A stretch of DNA of 64,000 nucleotides from Paragyromitra xinjiangensis. Lineage: Eukaryota > Ascomycota > Pezizomycetes > Pezizales > Discinaceae. The DNA is taken from the NCBI GenBank assembly GCA_038503065.1, contig JBCAMK010000014.1:310001-374000 (forward strand). The letters are read 5' to 3'. Under the pieces are notes generated by a model that saw only the letters and a list, made by a program, of their open reading frames with translations, did not search any database and was not told the origin of the DNA. Made by a program: the position numbers and the translations under genes. Shown here piece by piece: positions 60,697-64,000 of the stretch (its first letter is position 1; every line of letters begins with the position of its first letter).

Positions 60697-62402
60697 GTGA
60701 TCATGAACATGCTACTACCATATGGACCTCCCCCGAGCGAACCTCTCAAGGTGCTAATTGTAGGCGCGGGCATCGGCGGGCTCTCGGCAGCAATTGCTCT
60801 GCGGCGGGCTGGGCATAGTGTGGAAGTAAGTCCTCCCATTGGATTGGACCCAATTCCCCAAAGAGGGTGTACGTTGACCAGCTGTGTTTTTGACGGAGCA
60901 GTTGTTTGAGAAGTCCAAATTCGCGAACGAGGCTGGAACAGCGATCCATCTAGGCCCCAATGCATCACGAGTTCTGGCTTCCTATGGGTACTCTGAGGAT
61001 CGTCTAGGTGCTGTACCGTGTCAATTTGTATGCTCGTTCCAAAAGTCTTGGGGTTTGGACTCAATGTTAATTTATTTTCTTGATTCGTGTAGACAGAGAT
61101 GCTAGGCCCTGACGGCTCAGTAAGGCATTCAATGGATCAAACTTTCATTCCAAAAGTCCACGGCGCGGTAAATACCACTCCCCCCACTTGTATGAGATTC
61201 ACAGTTGGTCGTTTCAACAGCGTTCCCATGGGTCCTAAGGAATTTATCTTCCAGGCGGTTCACATAGTAGGGGATGCTGCTCCAAGGCTACTGTTGAGAC
61301 GATACGACTGTGAATTTTTATCGAATTGATGGAGATATTAACTTTACTGAAAGCCGCGAAATCTCTGCCACCGTGTGGATCTTCATAACGAGCTTAAACA
61401 CCTTGCTTTCGATCCTGAAGCTTCCCCAGGGCCGGTGTGTAAGCTGCATCTGTCACATACGGTCATTGGCATCGATGCTGAGAAGGGAACGTTGAAAATT
61501 AGAGGTCCTTGGGGGCCTGTGGTAGCTCATGGGGATTTAATAATTGGTGCTGATGGGATACACGTAATCGCTCCCTGCCACGCTATTTGTTCCTCCTCCC
61601 GAGTGATGGCCCATGCTGACATCTTATTCAGTCCATAGTTCGCTCGATAGTATTCCCTGAAAGTAGCCCAGCCCTTCCCACTGGCAGCTCGGCCTTCCGT
61701 TTTACTATCCCGGTTGAGAAGTTTGCTTCTGACCCTGAGCTTTCGCGGTTCGTCCCTGTCGCCGGGAGGTTCACAATGAGGATAGTAATTGGGGAAGAAA
61801 AGCGGATCGTCATATATCCATGCCGCCGTGGGGAGCTGCTTAATTTCGCTTGTATTCACCCTGACGCTGCTCGGGATGGCGTCGAGAGCGAAGAGGAGTG
61901 GGACGCGAATTCTACCGTCGCATCTTTAACTGCTGCTTATTCGGACTTCGACTCTGTTTTCCTCCGCATTTTCGGTCTCCTGTCGGATGCCGACGTGAAG
62001 CTGTGGCAGTTGAAAGATCGTGGGCCGATCGAGACTTGGATTCGTGGGAATGTGTGTTTGCTTGGTGATGCGTGTCATCCTATGATGCCGCATCTGGGTC
62101 AAGGTGGTGGCCAGGCTATTGAGGACGGCGCCGCTCTCGGGGTCCTTTTCCCGCTCGGAACTGCATCTGTGGATGTGCCGAGTAGACTTAAGTTGTATGA
62201 ACATGTGCGAAAGACGCGGGCAGAGACCATTCAAGCGTTTTCAAGGGATTTTATGATGGGTAAAGAAGCCAGCACGAAAATCTCACGTAAGTCTTTATAC
62301 TATTCTCCGAGTGATAGAGTATTTGAATTGGGACAAACTAATGTGTATGGTACGATGCAGCGGCTGAAGGTCATAGTTTTATATATGGGCATGATGTGGT
62401 AG
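60697..62402 (+). CDS. FAD-dependent monooxygenase (salicylate hydroxylase-like, group A)
   Basis: Group A flavin monooxygenases hydroxylate aromatic or related substrates with NAD(P)H and oxygen; fungal copies often act in catabolism or secondary metabolism. Exons read: 60697-60825, 60902-61027, 61093-61167, 61354-61563 and 61632-62402, giving 436 residues. Motifs: the FAD-binding VLIVGAGIGGLSAAIALRRA (GxGxxG at 23-28), CHRVDLHNELKHLAF, the ribityl-side IIGADGI, and GDACHPMMPHLGQGGGQAIE (GD at about 325-326). The third intron (186 bases) is long for this gene, so a small exon could be hidden there. The reading frame ends at 62402, but the following DNA, read two bases out of phase, continues with YGHDVVAYAKQSM and a Pro-rich tail stopping at 62521. 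That points to a two-base insertion in a TATATAT run at about 62383-62389. The enzyme core is intact, so activity may survive. The substrate is unknown. Confidence 0.85.
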
Positions 62403-62521
62403 CTTACGCCAAGCAGAGTATGACGGCGATTTTCATTCCACGAGCAGAGCCTCCTAAGGTGATGCAAGTGCCATCTCGTGGGCCGTCTCGAGGGCCCAGT
62501 CCTGTTCCAGGATTTCGTTGA

Positions 62522-63818
62522 AGATGTATAGATAGATAGATAAGCAAATCATATACGCATCCAGCACTTAGACTATGGCAGCGTTGAAGATGTATTAGCT
62601 AGGTAGAAAAATTAAATGTAGAGGGGTGGGGAAAGCCTATGATCGAATCAGTTCTTACGTTTTCAAATGATAATTTTGCGCAAATGCGCTCATTTCTCCC
62701 TCAACTTTCAGGTTTCGCAATGTCCACTTGAGCCACTTCATGCATTTGTTCTGACCCGTATTCCAAGGATGCCTATTTTAAAATGGGTTGACCCGTTTTA
62801 GAATGGGAGCACTTTGAACATCGGCCGACCCATATGCAAAGTAAAATCAAGAGATGGCCGATATTCAAAATTTCTTCTCTAACTAGTACTATCTTACACT
62901 CTTGCAACTTCAACCTATCTAGCCGTAATATACGAATAAACCCCGAGTCCCCTTCTGTCATATACTAGTGAGCAAGGTAGGCTCACTCCCATCCCCTACT
63001 GCTTATGGCTGCTGCATGGTATGTACGCAGCAAGCTGTGTGTATGGGTTGGGGTTGGGTATGAGACTAGAGCAAAGGTGCAGACTTCATCCTAATCTAGA
63101 GGTGCGGTTACTAGTACAAATACCTCGCGGGTGTAAACCACCCCCTCCCATCGCGTAGATGTACAACATAAAAAGATCTTTATTTTATCACCATCACTGC
63201 ACACCTAGAGATAATACCGCACCATAGTAGGCTCAATATTTTAATTAATAGGTTGAGGAGTGGTTTACACCTTAGATTGCGAGGCAGCCTGAACCTTTGC
63301 TCACTCTTTGGATATCGGCCACCTTTTAGCTTTACTTTGGATATGGGTCGGCCGATGTTCAAAGTGCTCCCATTTTAAAATGGGCATCCTTGGAATACGG
63401 ATCAGGGCACATTCGTTGATATTAGCTAGGCACCTAAATCCTGCAGCCTACTCGAGTACGTTCTACTTCTCTGCTTGCACTGAATCCCAAAATCTATTTT
63501 TCTTCCTTTCCTCTAATCTGTCCTTAGCCGCCTTTGTATGTACTGGTCCTCTTTGGCCTTAACAGTTAACCATACGAACAGAAGATGACCCCCAGCCACT
63601 CACACTCCCTGGCGATAAACTCCGCCGCGTATCCTTGAAACGGCTTACTGCCTGGATTTCCCTTCCTGCTACTGCCACATCTGGCCTCAGTTCTACCAAC
63701 CGCGGCACACCCTCATACCCACCACGATGCCCACTTCACAGCAGTACTCCCTCACCCGGGGTCAAGAAGCTATACACAATCTGCCCGCCATTAAAAAAAC
63801 CCAAACCTATTCCCCTCC
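62522..63818. other. Intergenic region holding a 655-bp inverted-repeat element
   Basis: No coding frame was recognised. Half of the stretch is the element at 62751-63405. The remainder, 63406-63818, should be the 3' side of the partial minus-strand gene. Confidence 0.5.
62751..63405. mobile_element. 655-bp inverted-repeat element, ~100-bp arms
   Basis: Left arm 62751-62876 and right arm 63307-63405 are inverted copies, beginning CTGA(C/T)CCGTATTCCAAGG and including GAGCACTTTGAACATCGGCC. The left arm has about 20 extra bases from a partial internal duplication of the TTTTA(A/G)AATGGG motif. A second, inner pair (CCTCGCGGGTGTAAACCAC near 63123, inverse near 63259-63284) also pairs. No target duplication is obvious. 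There is no open frame of note, so it is non-autonomous. Confidence 0.83.
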
Positions 63819-64000
63819 CTATTCCCTAAACGCCCTAAGCTCCTCCAGCGCACGATCGAACGCCGCATCAGACGCACCACAGAGATGTCCAAGCTCTTTT
63901 GCTATCCATTTTATTGCGTCTAGCGTGCCTCTCTCATGGCTCAGGAATACGGTGTCTGTGCTAATTACGTCGGGTAGCGAGTGGATGTCGGGAGGGTGGG
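63819..64000 (-). CDS. C-terminal end of an unidentified protein (runs off the right edge)
   Basis: On the minus strand a frame is open from the window edge for 59 full codons and stops at 63821-63819. It reads smoothly as protein: PDIHSLPDVISTDTVFLSHE, then RGTLDAIKWIAKELGHLCGA, then SDAAFDRALEELRAFRE and the stop. It has amphipathic helices, and the other two minus-strand frames are broken at once. No start codon is present, as expected for the end of a longer gene. I cannot name the family. A chance frame of this length is possible but the composition argues for a real gene. Confidence 0.6.
   Translation of the reverse strand, partial: HPPDIHSLPDVISTDTVFLSHERGTLDAIKWIAKELGHLCGASDAAFDRALEELRAFRE

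Overview
This is nuclear DNA from a filamentous ascomycete (Pezizomycotina). Genes are split by short GT-AG introns of about 50-120 bases with GTAAGT/GTGAGT-like donors. The recognisable proteins have fungal forms: NCA2, a GRIP-domain golgin, an SRPK kinase, eukaryotic glycine decarboxylase and a secreted large-subunit catalase. Long AT-rich gene-poor stretches scattered with short inverted-repeat elements would suit a repeat-rich lineage such as the Pezizomycetes, but that placement is only an impression.

Layout. The left 25 kb is a housekeeping block: NCA2 (minus, 1416-3709), an unrecognised 321-residue protein (6998-7963), a MITE-like element (8086-8554), the golgin IMH1 (9294-13287), an SRPK/Sky1 kinase with a very long repetitive leader (17290-19798), and the glycine decarboxylase P-protein (22163-25444). 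About 9 kb follow with no convincing gene except a long inverted repeat (28049-28533). Next come a degenerate kinase-like protein (34559-36319) and an unusual single-exon ARID protein (37660-40005). After a 129-bp hairpin element there is a four-helix membrane-protein gene whose frame appears damaged (41413-42383). The 42.4-51.4 kb stretch is AT-rich and holds a diverged tandem duplication and a decayed short-chain dehydrogenase with a TA-flanked element inside it. A seven-exon secreted catalase (51376-53949) and an unrecognised basic protein (55887-56786) are next. The right end has another TA-flanked element, a flavin monooxygenase gene with a probable late frameshift (60697-62402), a 655-bp inverted-repeat element, and the C-terminal end of an unidentified minus-strand gene running off the edge.

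The genes do not form one pathway. NCA2 and glycine decarboxylase act in mitochondria, the golgin at the trans-Golgi, SRPK on SR proteins, and the catalase outside the cell. The most interesting features are the ARID protein with its internal repeats, the degenerate kinase beside it, four sequence-unrelated inverted-repeat elements that all end at TA, and three genes caught at different stages of decay (SDR, flavin monooxygenase, four-helix membrane protein). I did not find a clearly new multi-gene system. All exon structures were read by eye from splice signals, frame and family resemblance.
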